Source: Roseomonas fluvialis
GTDB taxonomy: Bacteria > Pseudomonadota > Alphaproteobacteria > Acetobacterales > Acetobacteraceae
Assembly (NCBI RefSeq): GCF_022846615.1
Contig: NZ_AP025637.1
Coordinates: forward strand, 2,629,001 to 2,693,000
Direction of reading: 5' to 3'
DNA length: 64,000 nt
Shown here: positions 17,158-25,851 of the stretch, one piece after another
How the letters are laid out: each line of letters begins with the position of its first letter
Position numbering within the stretch: the first letter of the stretch is position 1
The notes under the pieces: model-generated
What the model saw: the letters and a program-made list of their open reading frames with translations, nothing else
What the model was told of the DNA's origin: nothing
The model's database searches: none
Position numbers and translations under genes: made by a program

Positions 17158-18180
17158 ATGGCCAGACGCAACCGCAAGCGGATCAAGCTGGCGTTGCAGG
17201 GCGGCGGTTCACACGGCGCCTTCACCTGGGGCGTGCTGGAACGTCTGCTGGCGGATGACCGGCTGGAGATCGAGGCGGTGGTCGGCACAAGCGCCGGCGC
17301 AATGAACGCCGCCGTGCTGGTCGATGGTCTGATCGCCGGCGGGCCGGCCGAAGCGCAACGCCAGCTCGACGTGTTCTGGGAGGGCGTGGGCAGCATCGCT
17401 GCCTTCTCACCGGTGCAGCCCACGCCGTTCGACCAGATGTTCAGTCCTGGCAACATGGATTTCTCGCCGGCCTGGCGCATCGCGGACGTGATGCAGCGGC
17501 AGTTCTCGCCCTATGAACTGAACCCCGCCAACCTCAACCCGCTGCACGAGCACATCGAGGCGGTGGTGGATTTCGCTCGGCTGCGGGCCGCCGCCGGGCC
17601 GGCGATGTTCGTCTGCGCCACCAATGTCCTGACCGGCCGGCTGCGCGTGTTCGAACGATCGGAAATGAGTGCAGCGGCGGTGATGGCCTCGGCCTGCGTG
17701 CCGCTGATCCACCAGGCGGTCGAGGTCGATGGCCAGCACTACTGGGATGGCGGCTATTCCGGCAATCCACCGATCTTCCCGCTGATCTACATGGGCGGCA
17801 CGCCGGACATCGTCATCGTGCAGCTGAACCCGGTGAACATTCCCGAGGTGCCGCGCGACATCCGCGCCATCGTCGACCGAATGAACACGCTGGCCTTCAA
17901 CGCATCCCTGATGCGCGAGATGCGGATGATCCGCTTCGTGACCGACCTGATCGACCAGGGGCAGTTGCCGAAGGAGAAGCACCTGCGCTGCTTCATCCAC
18001 TGCATTGATGCGGAGGAGGAACTCGCAGCACTGAACGCTTCGTCCAAGATGAACGCGAGCATGGGCTTCTTGCAACATCTGCGCGCGCTGGGCGCGGCAA
18101 AGGCGGAAGCCTTCCTCGATGCGCATTTCGCGGCGATCGGGGTACGTTCCTCCACCGACGTGGTGGAGAAGTTCCTCTAG
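17158..18180 (+). CDS. Patatin-like phospholipase
   Basis: 340 residues. The catalytic elements of patatin acyl hydrolases are intact: the oxyanion glycine-rich loop LALQGGGSHGAF (GGG at 15-17), nucleophile S45 in VGTSAGAMN and the dyad aspartate D197 in WDGGYSGNPPI. It should hydrolyse an acyl ester in phospholipid or possibly polyester. No signal peptide is seen, so it is cytoplasmic or peripheral to the inner membrane. It follows the cyclase gene after six bases, so the two are almost certainly co-transcribed. Its stop region overlaps the stop of the convergent decarboxylase gene. Confidence 0.88.
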   Translation: MARRNRKRIKLALQGGGSHGAFTWGVLERLLADDRLEIEAVVGTSAGAMNAAVLVDGLIAGGPAEAQRQLDVFWEGVGSIAAFSPVQPTPFDQMFSPGNMDFSPAWRIADVMQRQFSPYELNPANLNPLHEHIEAVVDFARLRAAAGPAMFVCATNVLTGRLRVFERSEMSAAAVMASACVPLIHQAVEVDGQHYWDGGYSGNPPIFPLIYMGGTPDIVIVQLNPVNIPEVPRDIRAIVDRMNTLAFNASLMREMRMIRFVTDLIDQGQLPKEKHLRCFIHCIDAEEELAALNASSKMNASMGFLQHLRALGAAKAEAFLDAHFAAIGVRSSTDVVEKFL

Positions 18181-19421
18181 TAGGTGCGTTCGTTCGCGCC
18201 GATGCGGCTGTTCTGCCCGCCCCGAGCTGCGGCCACGGCGCGCGACACCGATTCCACATACTCCGCTGCGTAGTCGCGATGGATCGGGTTGAGGTGCAGG
18301 TGGATGCCGTCGGGTTCCTGCTGGCGTCCGACGAGCCAGCCCTCCGCGTCCAGCGCGGCCGCCACCTTGCCGATATCAAGCGCCGGGTCGGTCGCGCGCC
18401 AGACGAAAATGCCAAGATCGCTGGGCTGCAGGACGTCGAGGCCCGGGATGGCGGCGATGCCTGCGGTCATGATGGCCTTGGCCTCCATGATCAGGCGCGC
18501 GCAGCGCAGGTAGCCCTCGTCGCCGAGATGGTTCATCGCCGCCCAGGCCGCCGCCACTGCGCCACCCGGGCGCGTGCCCTGCGTGGTGTAGGCGGAATAG
18601 GGCCCGCGCTGCCAGGCACGGCTGTCGAACTTGTGCCACTCGCGATCCGCGGCATCCGCGACCAGCAGCAGGGACGCACCCTTCGGTGCCATGCCGTGCT
18701 TGTGGATATCGGCCGACATCGACGTGACACCCGGTACCGACAGTTCAAAGGCCGGGATGTCGTGGCCGAGCCGGCGGACATACGGTGCGAGAAACCCGCC
18801 CACGCAGGCATCGACATGCATCCAGGCGCCGTATTGCGCGGCCAGGGCGGCGATCTCGGTGATCGGGTCAAAGGTGCCGAAGGGATAGTTCGGCGCGGAG
18901 CCCACCAGCACGACGGTGTCGCCATCCATGCGCGCCGCCATCGCAGGGACGTCGGCGCGCAGGTCGGTTCCGACCGGCACCCGGCGGATCTCCATGCCGA
19001 GCGCCTCCGCCGCACGATCGAAAGTCAGGTGTGCGGAATTCGGCAGCACGATGTTCGGCCGCGTCACGCCACGCTGCGCCCGCGCGCGGTTTCGCGCTGC
19101 CATCATCGCGAGGAAGATGCTCTCAGACCCGCCGGAGGTGAAGGTGCCCCCTGCCCGCGCCCCGCCGCCCAGCAGCGACAGCGCCATCGCGATGACCTCG
19201 TCCTCCAGCGACTTCAGGCTGGGGAAGGCACGCTGGCCGAGATTGTTCTCGGTCCAATATGTGAGGTAGGCCTGCTGCTGGACGCGTTCGAGCTCCTCGT
19301 CCAGCCAGTAGAAATAGACAGCGAGCCGGCCATGACGCCAGTCGCGGTCGCCTTGCTTGCGGTCGCGCAACGCCGCAAGAATCGCATCGGCCGGCGCGCC
19401 GGTGGCAGGGATGCTGGTCAT
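18177..19421 (-). CDS. PLP-dependent group II decarboxylase / sphingosine-1-phosphate lyase-like protein
   Basis: 414 residues, fold type I PLP enzyme. The Schiff-base lysine is K241 in SADIHKHGMAPKG, the cofactor aspartate D204 in WMHVDACVGGF and the ring-stacking histidine H131 in NSAHLTFDRAA. FTSGGSESIFLAMMAAR binds the phosphate. This pattern fits the glutamate/tyrosine decarboxylase and sphingosine-phosphate-lyase branch. The start lies immediately after the stop of the 2-oxoacid oxidoreductase beta gene with no gap, so it belongs to that operon. The substrate is unknown: an amino acid decarboxylase or a phosphorylated amino-alcohol lyase are the alternatives. Confidence 0.83.
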   Translation of the reverse strand: MTSIPATGAPADAILAALRDRKQGDRDWRHGRLAVYFYWLDEELERVQQQAYLTYWTENNLGQRAFPSLKSLEDEVIAMALSLLGGGARAGGTFTSGGSESIFLAMMAARNRARAQRGVTRPNIVLPNSAHLTFDRAAEALGMEIRRVPVGTDLRADVPAMAARMDGDTVVLVGSAPNYPFGTFDPITEIAALAAQYGAWMHVDACVGGFLAPYVRRLGHDIPAFELSVPGVTSMSADIHKHGMAPKGASLLLVADAADREWHKFDSRAWQRGPYSAYTTQGTRPGGAVAAAWAAMNHLGDEGYLRCARLIMEAKAIMTAGIAAIPGLDVLQPSDLGIFVWRATDPALDIGKVAAALDAEGWLVGRQQEPDGIHLHLNPIHRDYAAEYVESVSRAVAAARGGQNSRIGANERTY

Positions 19422-20477
19422 TCAGCGCAGCGCTGCGTTGATCGATTCCAGCGCATCGATGCCGGGGTTGAGATCGGCATCGCCCAGCGCATTCAAGGGC
19501 CCGGCGATGGTGCCCAGGTGTTCGTGCAGCGCGGAGGGTTCCGGGTCCACATAGATCAGCCCGGTGACGATCTCGCCCGCCGCCTTGCGGTCCAGGATGT
19601 GATGCATGGCCGAGGCGCGGTTGGTCGGGTCGTGCCCCTCATGGAGCTTGCGCAGACGCAAGATCGTGCCGTCGTGCTGCGTCACCTCCGTCACCTCGCC
19701 CGGTGCGTATTTCACGGTGATCTCGTCGCGGCGGAGCATGATGTCGAGCTTGTTCAGCGCCTCGTTGTGTTCGCGCACGTAGTCGTAGGACTTGGTACTG
19801 CCGGGATGATTGTTGAACGCCACGCAAGGGCTCAGCACGTCGATGAAGGCGGCGCCCTCATGGACCAGCGCGGCCTCGATCAGCGGCACCAGCTGTTCCT
19901 TGTCACCCGAGAAGGACCGAGCCACGAAGGTCGCGCCGAGCTGCACCGCGATGGCCGCGAGGTCGATCGGCTGGTCCGTGTTGATGGCCCCCTTCTTCGC
20001 CACCGACCCCCAGTCGGAGGTCGCGGAGAACTGCCCTTTGGTCAGGCCATACACGCCGTTGTTCTCGACGATGTAGCACATGTTCACGCCGCGCCGGATC
20101 GAGTGGGCGAACTGCCCGAAGCCGATCGAGGCGGAATCCCCGTCACCCGACACGCCCAGGTACACCAGGTCGCGGTTCGCCAGGTACGCGCCGGTCAGCA
20201 CCGATGGCATGCGCCCATGCACCGAGTTGAACCCATGCGCATTGCCGAGGAAATACGTCGGCGTCTTCGACGAACAGCCGATGCCCGACATCTTGGCGAT
20301 GCGGTGCGGCGGCAGCGAGAGGTTGAAGCAGGCCTGGATGATGGCCGAACTGATCGAGTCATGCCCGCACCCCGCACACAGCGTGCTGATGGCGCCTTCA
20401 TAGTCGCGCCGCGTCAGTCCGATCGCGTTGGTCGGCAGCTTCGGGTGGTGCAGCTTGGGCTTCGGCAGGTAGCTCAT
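19422..20477 (-). CDS. 2-oxoacid:ferredoxin oxidoreductase, beta subunit
   Basis: 351 residues. This is the thiamine-pyrophosphate-binding subunit, with the cofactor motif GVSGDGDSASIGFG and asparagine-containing VENNGVYGLTKGQFS. Cysteines in LCAGCGHD (C34, C37), GIGCSSKTP and LSPCVAFNN can ligate a [4Fe-4S] cluster. With the alpha-gamma subunit upstream it should oxidatively decarboxylate a 2-oxoacid (2-oxoglutarate or pyruvate class) to an acyl-CoA with ferredoxin reduction. It overlaps the alpha gene by four bases (ATGA). KorB-like is the best reading; the substrate is not proven. Confidence 0.9.
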   Translation of the reverse strand: MSYLPKPKLHHPKLPTNAIGLTRRDYEGAISTLCAGCGHDSISSAIIQACFNLSLPPHRIAKMSGIGCSSKTPTYFLGNAHGFNSVHGRMPSVLTGAYLANRDLVYLGVSGDGDSASIGFGQFAHSIRRGVNMCYIVENNGVYGLTKGQFSATSDWGSVAKKGAINTDQPIDLAAIAVQLGATFVARSFSGDKEQLVPLIEAALVHEGAAFIDVLSPCVAFNNHPGSTKSYDYVREHNEALNKLDIMLRRDEITVKYAPGEVTEVTQHDGTILRLRKLHEGHDPTNRASAMHHILDRKAAGEIVTGLIYVDPEPSALHEHLGTIAGPLNALGDADLNPGIDALESINAALR

Positions 20478-22315
20478 GGCGTCGCCTTGCGGAAGGGCAG
20501 GATGTTGGCCGCCGAGGCGCGTTGCGCGACGGCCGCGTGGATGAAGCGCGCGGTGATGGGCGTGCCGTCGAAATGCAGCACCGGGATCAACCGCGCGGGG
20601 TCGATCTCCTCCTCGTTCACCAGGAGCGTGCGCAATTGCGCATCGCGGTTCTGCTCGACCACGAAGACGCGCTCGTGCGCCGCGACGAAGGCCGCCACGT
20701 CATCATGGAAGGGGAAGGCACGGATGCGCATGGCATCGAGGTGGATGCCGTCCGCCTCCAGCCCAGCCAATGCCTCGTGCATCGCGGCCGACGACGACCC
20801 GTAGAAGATGACACCGTCGCGCGCCGGCTGCTTCGCCGGAATGGTTATGGGGCGCGGGACGATCGACTTCGCGGTGCCGAACTTCTTCAGCAGGCGCTCC
20901 ATGTTGTCGACATAGGGCGCGCCTTCCTCGGTGTAACGCGCGTAGCGGTCGCGTGACGTGCCGCGGGTGAAGAAGGCGCCCTTCTCGGGATGCGTGCCAG
21001 GCCAGGTGCGATACGGGATGCCGTCGCCATCCACATCGAGGTAGCGCCCGAAGGACTTCGCTTCATCGAGTGCGGCGGCATCCAGCACCTTGCCGCGATC
21101 CATGCTGCGCGCCGGGTCCCACTTGAAGGGTTCGCACAGCCAGTCGTTCATGCCGATGTCGAGGTCGAGCATGACGAAGATCGGCGTCTGCAGCCGGTCC
21201 GCCAGGTCGAAGGCGGTCGCGCCGAACTCGAAGCACTCGGTCGGATCCTCGGGCAGCAGCAGCACGTGCTTGGTGTCGCCGTGGCTGGCGTAGGCGGCCG
21301 ACAGCAGGTCGGATTGCTGGGTGCGGGTGGGCATGCCGGTGGACGGGCCGGCGCGCTGCACGTCGAAGATCACCGCGGGGATCTCGGCGAAATACGCCAG
21401 GCCTACGAATTCCTGCATCAGCGAGATGCCGGGGCCGGAAGTCGCGGTGAAGGAACGCGCACCGTTCCATGCGGCGCCGATCACCATGCCGATCGAGGCG
21501 AGCTCATCCTCCGCCTGCACAATGGCGTAGCGCTTGGCGCCTGTCTCGGGATCCTTGCGCAGCTTGCCGCAGTATTTCTCGAAGGCTTCCGCCAGAGAGG
21601 TGGACGGCGTGATGGGATACCAGGCGCAGACCGTCGCCCCGCCATAGACGGCGCCGAGCGCGGCGGCGGCATTGCCTTCTACGAAGATCCGGTCGCCCAC
21701 CGCATCGGCGCGCTTGAGTGTCAGCCCGATCGGGCAGGACAGATTCTCCTGGGCCCAGGCGCGGCCCTTCTCGAGCGCGGCGAAATTCGCCGGCACCAGC
21801 TTCTCCTTGCCCTTGAACTGCGCGGCAATGGCCTGCTGGACGGCCTCAACTTCCATATCGAGAAGCGCGGAGAGCGCGCCGAGATACACGATGTTCTTGA
21901 ACAGCTGCCGCTGCCGCGGGTCGGAATAGGCAGCGTTGGTGATCTCGGTCAGCGGCACGCCGATCACCGTGATGTCGTCGCGGAAGCGCGAACGCGGCAT
22001 CGGCCGTGTCGAATCGTAAAACAGGTAGCCGCCGGGCTCGATCTCGGCCACGTCGCGGTCCCAGGTCTGCGGGTTCATCGCGACCATCATGTCCACGCCG
22101 CCGCGCCGGCCCATGTGGCCGGCCTCGCTCACCCGCACCTCGAACCAGGTCGGTAGGCCCTGGATGTTCGAGGGGAAGATGTTGCGCGACGCGATGGGAA
22201 TGCCCATCCGCAGGATGGATCGCGCGAACAGGCCGTTGGCGGATGCCGAACCCGACCCGTTGACGTTGGCGAACTTGACGACGAAGTCGTTCGTCGCGGT
22301 TATCGGCTGTGGCAT
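20474..22315 (-). CDS. 2-oxoacid:ferredoxin oxidoreductase, fused gamma-alpha subunit
   Basis: About 613 residues from the ATG at 22315. An N-terminal gamma-type domain (about 1-190: FVVKFANVNGSGSASANGLFARSI in two adjoining blocks, then GHMGRRGGVDMMVAMNP) is fused to an alpha domain (about 200-600: AVYGGATVCAWYPITPSTSLAEA, FTATSGPGISLMQEF and GMPTRTQQSDLL). This is the KorA/VorB organisation with the gamma domain fused in front. It lies between the GltD-like ferredoxin protein and the beta subunit in one operon. The open frame extends upstream into the preceding gene, but the ATG at 22315 begins the conserved gamma domain and overlaps the preceding stop by 16 bases. Confidence 0.9.
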   Translation of the reverse strand: MPQPITATNDFVVKFANVNGSGSASANGLFARSILRMGIPIASRNIFPSNIQGLPTWFEVRVSEAGHMGRRGGVDMMVAMNPQTWDRDVAEIEPGGYLFYDSTRPMPRSRFRDDITVIGVPLTEITNAAYSDPRQRQLFKNIVYLGALSALLDMEVEAVQQAIAAQFKGKEKLVPANFAALEKGRAWAQENLSCPIGLTLKRADAVGDRIFVEGNAAAALGAVYGGATVCAWYPITPSTSLAEAFEKYCGKLRKDPETGAKRYAIVQAEDELASIGMVIGAAWNGARSFTATSGPGISLMQEFVGLAYFAEIPAVIFDVQRAGPSTGMPTRTQQSDLLSAAYASHGDTKHVLLLPEDPTECFEFGATAFDLADRLQTPIFVMLDLDIGMNDWLCEPFKWDPARSMDRGKVLDAAALDEAKSFGRYLDVDGDGIPYRTWPGTHPEKGAFFTRGTSRDRYARYTEEGAPYVDNMERLLKKFGTAKSIVPRPITIPAKQPARDGVIFYGSSSAAMHEALAGLEADGIHLDAMRIRAFPFHDDVAAFVAAHERVFVVEQNRDAQLRTLLVNEEEIDPARLIPVLHFDGTPITARFIHAAVAQRASAANILPFRKATP

Positions 22316-24093
22316 GCGTGCGCCTTCGGCTTCGCGGTCTCGAGCAGGAACTTCTGCATGTCCCAAGCACCGGTCGGGCAGCGCTCGGCGCACATGCCGC
22401 AATGCAGGCAGACATCCTCGTCCTTCACCATCACGCGCCCGGTCTTGAGACCGTCCTGGACATACAGGTCCTGGTACAGGTTGACCGCCGGCGCCTTCAG
22501 GCGCGTGCGCAGGTCGTCCTCGTCGCCATTCTCGGTGAAGGTGATGCAGTCCGTCGGGCAGATGTCGACGCAGGCATCGCATTCGATGCAGGTCTTGGCG
22601 TTGAACACCGTCTGCACGTCACAGTTCAGGCAGCGTTGCGTCTCGAGATACGCCATCTCCCGGTCGAAGCCGAGTTCGACCTCGACCGTGATATCGCGCA
22701 GCGCCTTCTCGGGCGGAATGTGCGGCACCTTGTAACGCAGGTCGGGCGAGACCGCGTTGTCATAGGCCCATTCGTGGATGCCCATCTTCTGACTGGCGAT
22801 GCGCACCTCGGGCGAGGGCCGCTGCGCCACGTCGCCGCCCTGGCAGAAGATGTCGATCGACACCGCAGCCTCGTGGCCATGGGCCACGGCCCAGATGATA
22901 TTCTTCGGACCGAAGGCGGCATCGCCGCCGAAGAAGACGCGCGGATTGCTCGATTGGAAGGTCGTCTGGTCGAGCTTCGGCAGGCCCCAACGGTCGAACT
23001 CCACGCCGGCGTCGCGCTCGATCCAAGGGAAGGCGTTCTCCTGGCCGATCGCGACCAGGACCACGTCGGCCTCGATGGTCACGTCCGGCTCGCCGGTCGG
23101 CAGCAGCTGGCGGCGGCCCTTCTCGTCGTATTGCGCGGCGACCTTCTCGAAGACCATGCCGGTCAGGCGGCCATTGTCGTGCAGCACCTGCTTGGGCACG
23201 AGGAAGTTGAGGATCGGGATGCCCTCGTTCATCGCGTCCTCCTTCTCCCAGGGGGACGCCTTCATTTCCTCGAAGCCGGAGCGGACGACGACCTTCACCT
23301 CCTCGCCGCCGAGGCGGCGTGCGGAGCGGCAGCAATCCATCGCCGTATTGCCGCCACCCAGCACGATGACCCGCCGCGCGACCTCCTTCACATGGCCGAA
23401 GGAAACCGACGCCAGCCAGTCGATGCCGAGATGGATATGCGCCGCGGCTTCTGCGCGCCCGGGCACGTCGAGTTCACGACCGCGCGGCGCGCCGGAACCG
23501 ACGAAGACCGCGTCGTAGCCCTCGTCCAGCAGGTTCTTGAGGCTGTCCACCCGGCGGTTCAGGTGCGAGACCACGCCGCCGCGGTCGAGGATGTAGCCGC
23601 ATTCCTCGTCGATCACTTCCTCCGGCAGGCGGAAGCGCGGGATCTGCTGGCGGATGAAGCCGCCGGCCTTGGCCTGGCTGTCAAAGACATGCACCTCGTA
23701 GCCGAGCGGAGCGAGGTCGCGCGCCACGGTCAGGCTGGCCGGACCGGCGCCGACGCAGGCCACGCGCTTGCCGTTGCGCTGTTCCGGGATGGCCGGCATC
23801 CGGTGCGACACGTCGCCCTTGTTGTCGGCCGCCACGCGCTTCAGCCGGCAGATCGCGACTGGTTCTTCCTCGACCCGGCCACGCCGGCAGGCGGGCTCGC
23901 AGGGCCGGTCGCAGGTGCGCCCGAGAATTCCCGGGAACACATTCGAGTGCCAGTTCACCATGTAGGCGTCGGCGTAGCGCCCGGCCGCGATCATGCGGAT
24001 GTATTCCGGCACCGGCGTGTGCGCCGGGCAGGCCCACTGGCAATCCACCACCTTGTGGAAGTAGTCCGGGGACGAGATGTCCGTCGGCTTCAC
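22300..24093 (-). CDS. GltD-like FAD/NAD(P) oxidoreductase fused to a 2x[4Fe-4S] ferredoxin domain
   Basis: 597 residues, GTG start. N-terminal cysteines (CQWACPAHTPV and CDRPCEPACRRG) resemble the Fe-S region of glutamate synthase small subunit. Two dinucleotide motifs follow, CVGAGPASLTVA for FAD and VLGGGNTAMDCC for NAD(P). The C-terminus carries two ferredoxin cluster motifs, CIECDACVDICPTD and CLHCGMCAERCPTG. The protein can pass electrons between NAD(P)H, FAD and low-potential clusters. Its place at the head of the korAB operon suggests it is the dedicated electron partner of the 2-oxoacid oxidoreductase, replacing a free ferredoxin and ferredoxin:NAD(P) reductase. Confidence 0.87.
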   Translation of the reverse strand: MKPTDISSPDYFHKVVDCQWACPAHTPVPEYIRMIAAGRYADAYMVNWHSNVFPGILGRTCDRPCEPACRRGRVEEEPVAICRLKRVAADNKGDVSHRMPAIPEQRNGKRVACVGAGPASLTVARDLAPLGYEVHVFDSQAKAGGFIRQQIPRFRLPEEVIDEECGYILDRGGVVSHLNRRVDSLKNLLDEGYDAVFVGSGAPRGRELDVPGRAEAAAHIHLGIDWLASVSFGHVKEVARRVIVLGGGNTAMDCCRSARRLGGEEVKVVVRSGFEEMKASPWEKEDAMNEGIPILNFLVPKQVLHDNGRLTGMVFEKVAAQYDEKGRRQLLPTGEPDVTIEADVVLVAIGQENAFPWIERDAGVEFDRWGLPKLDQTTFQSSNPRVFFGGDAAFGPKNIIWAVAHGHEAAVSIDIFCQGGDVAQRPSPEVRIASQKMGIHEWAYDNAVSPDLRYKVPHIPPEKALRDITVEVELGFDREMAYLETQRCLNCDVQTVFNAKTCIECDACVDICPTDCITFTENGDEDDLRTRLKAPAVNLYQDLYVQDGLKTGRVMVKDEDVCLHCGMCAERCPTGAWDMQKFLLETAKPKAHACHSR

Positions 24094-24289
24094 GTGTGCG
24101 ACCTCCCTGGGGCTTGATGCCGAAACAGGGGAAGTACGCCGCCGGTCACGCGACCGAGGCCTTCTTGCAGTCAGGATGCGGCGGCTGAACCGGCGCCGGT
24201 GTCATACCTGGTCGTCACTCCCCGCCGTTCAACGGCTTGGGCAGAAGCCTGCACCAAGGCGGTGGTGGCGGCAATGCGGAGATTTGCAC

Positions 24290-24306
24290 CGCAACCATCG
24301 GTTGCG
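24290..24306 (-). terminator. Hairpin downstream of the 3-hydroxyacyl-CoA dehydrogenase gene
   Basis: Perfect 7-bp stem CGCAACC/GGTTGCG with a three-base loop, beginning three bases after the stop on the minus strand. No U-tract follows, so terminator function is tentative. Confidence 0.3.
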
Positions 24307-24308
24307 CG

Positions 24309-25232
24309 TCACTCCTGCTCGCGCATCATGCGCACGGTCGCCAGAAGCGCGCTTTCGTATCGTTCGCGCGCGCGCGCCGTGACCTCCGGCGGCCAGTCGC
24401 GAAAGCCACGACCGGTCTTCGGGCCGAGCCGGTTCTCAGCAACCAGGCGTGCGAGCGTCGGACTCGGATCGGGGCTGTTGCACAGCGACGGATAGATGGT
24501 GCGCCCCGCTTCCAGTTGCGTCTCGAGCCCCGCCAGTTCCTTCTGCAGGATCGGCCCGGCGGCCAGGTAGCGGAAGCCGAAGCAGTATTGCACGGCGCGG
24601 TCGACATCCTCGGCGGTCGCCAGGCCTTGGTCGATCACCGCGAAGGCCTCGCGCATCAGCGCGTGCTGGATACGGTTCGCGAGGAAGCCCGGCACGTCGC
24701 GCGCCACGCGGATCACCTTGCGGCCGAGCCCGTCCATGATGGCGGCGACCGCGTCGCACACCGCAGGGTCGGTGTATTCGCCCTGCACGACTTCCACGCC
24801 GGGCACGAGATGCGCCGGCAGGAAGAAGTGCAGGTTCGCGCAGCGCGCGCGCGTGGCAAGCCCCCCCGCGATGTCGGTGATGCGGTAGCCCGAGGCATTC
24901 GAGACCACCGGGATATGCTCAGGAACCAGCGTATCGAGCCGCGCGAAAACCTCCTGCTTCAGCGCCAGTCGTTCGGGCACGGCTTCCACCACGATCTCCG
25001 CGCTCGCGTAGTCCGGTGCCTCCATCGCATCGACCAGCGTGAGGTGCGCCGCATCATCCGGGTTGCCATCGAGCTGCCCGATCGAGGACCGCACCCGCGC
25101 CTCCGCGTCGGGCCAGCGCACGCGGTTCGTCTCGACCGCGCTGACGCGCCAGCCGCCGGCGAGAAAGATCGCGGCGATATCGCATCCCATCAGCCCCATG
25201 CCGAGGATGACGGCGTGACGTTGCGCGCTCAT
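24309..25232 (-). CDS. 3-hydroxyacyl-CoA dehydrogenase family protein
   Basis: 307 residues. The N-terminal Rossmann domain has AVILGMGLMGCDIAAIFL; EIVVEAVPERLALKQEVFARLD and SNASGYRITDIA match the NAD-binding half. The C-terminal helical domain carries VPGFLANRIQHALMREA and the terminal GPKTGRGFRDW. NAD-dependent oxidation of a 3-hydroxyacyl-CoA or related hydroxyacid (for example an L-gulonate/carnitine-dehydrogenase-type substrate) is expected. The start ATG at 25232 overlaps the terminal TGA of the upstream ureG relic (ATGA), a fossil of an operon junction. An upstream in-frame start exists only inside that relic. Confidence 0.85.
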   Translation of the reverse strand: MSAQRHAVILGMGLMGCDIAAIFLAGGWRVSAVETNRVRWPDAEARVRSSIGQLDGNPDDAAHLTLVDAMEAPDYASAEIVVEAVPERLALKQEVFARLDTLVPEHIPVVSNASGYRITDIAGGLATRARCANLHFFLPAHLVPGVEVVQGEYTDPAVCDAVAAIMDGLGRKVIRVARDVPGFLANRIQHALMREAFAVIDQGLATAEDVDRAVQYCFGFRYLAAGPILQKELAGLETQLEAGRTIYPSLCNSPDPSPTLARLVAENRLGPKTGRGFRDWPPEVTARARERYESALLATVRMMREQE

Positions 25233-25845
25233 GCCGCGACGCCCCTCTGGCGCCGCACGAACTCCGAGATATCGGTCACGCCCTTGTTCTCCCTCAGGTG
25301 AGTTTGATGCGCAGGTCTGCTGCCCGCGCATCTTCCGGAAATCGCGGTCGAACAAGCCTTAGGTCTGCACCCACCAGCGGTGCCAGGCCGATCGTGTCGG
25401 TCACCAGCAGATCCGACAGAGGGAAACCAGGGCTGCCCATGCGCGAGATCCTGTCCCCGGCGCTCACGCAGATCGTCATGTCCGCGCGTGGCGGACTGAG
25501 GGGCGCGGCCAGTTTGTCCAGGGCGCTTCCGACGAACAGGCTCTCGAGCCGCGGAAGTTCGTCCGGCATGTCGTGCACGGCGGCAGGGTGGGTCGAGGTA
25601 TCCTCTCGGATCGTTGTATGCGGGCAACCGCTCGTCTCAACACCGGCGATGGGTTTCGGCGCGAGCGCACCGGCACGCGTGACGAACTCCGCATTCTCGT
25701 TGGCGGAGATATCGTTGGTGATGGCAGCGATGCCTTGCCGCTCGCGCGGATGCCGGCACAGCCGTTCGGTCAGCGCCGCCTGAACCGAACCGCCGGTACC
25801 GCCGATGCCGACGCGGAACGGACCAATGGCCGCCCGGAGACGCGA
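25229..25845 (-). pseudogene. ureG: Urease accessory GTPase UreG, degraded remnant
   Basis: Almost the whole UreG can be followed. GPFRVGIGG, then AAITNDIS, EFVTRAGALAP, GVETSGCPHTTIRED and SDLLVTDTIGLAPLVGADL lie in one frame. After a frameshift near 25330 the tail SRPAHQTHLRENKGVTDISEFVRRQ reads in another frame (split here: QTHLRENKG, DISEFVRRQ) and ends at 25229. The family P-loop GPVGSGKT has become GTGGSVQA, losing the nucleotide-binding Lys and Thr. The switch region and the C-terminal metal/GTPase motifs are also eroded. Loss of the P-loop and the frameshift mean no functional GTPase. The UreG boundaries are approximate at the 5' end. Confidence 0.85.
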
Positions 25846-25851
25846 GCACGC

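Noticed and set aside
15934..18180. Reading the cyclase-patatin pair as a standard Pycsar or CBASS defence system
   Set aside because: The cyclase is not a CD-NTase and has adenylate-cyclase-like K/T base contacts. The patatin has no visible nucleotide-binding domain, and no Cap2/Cap3-type or TIR/TM effector gene is present. Kept only as a possible signalling-lipase circuit.
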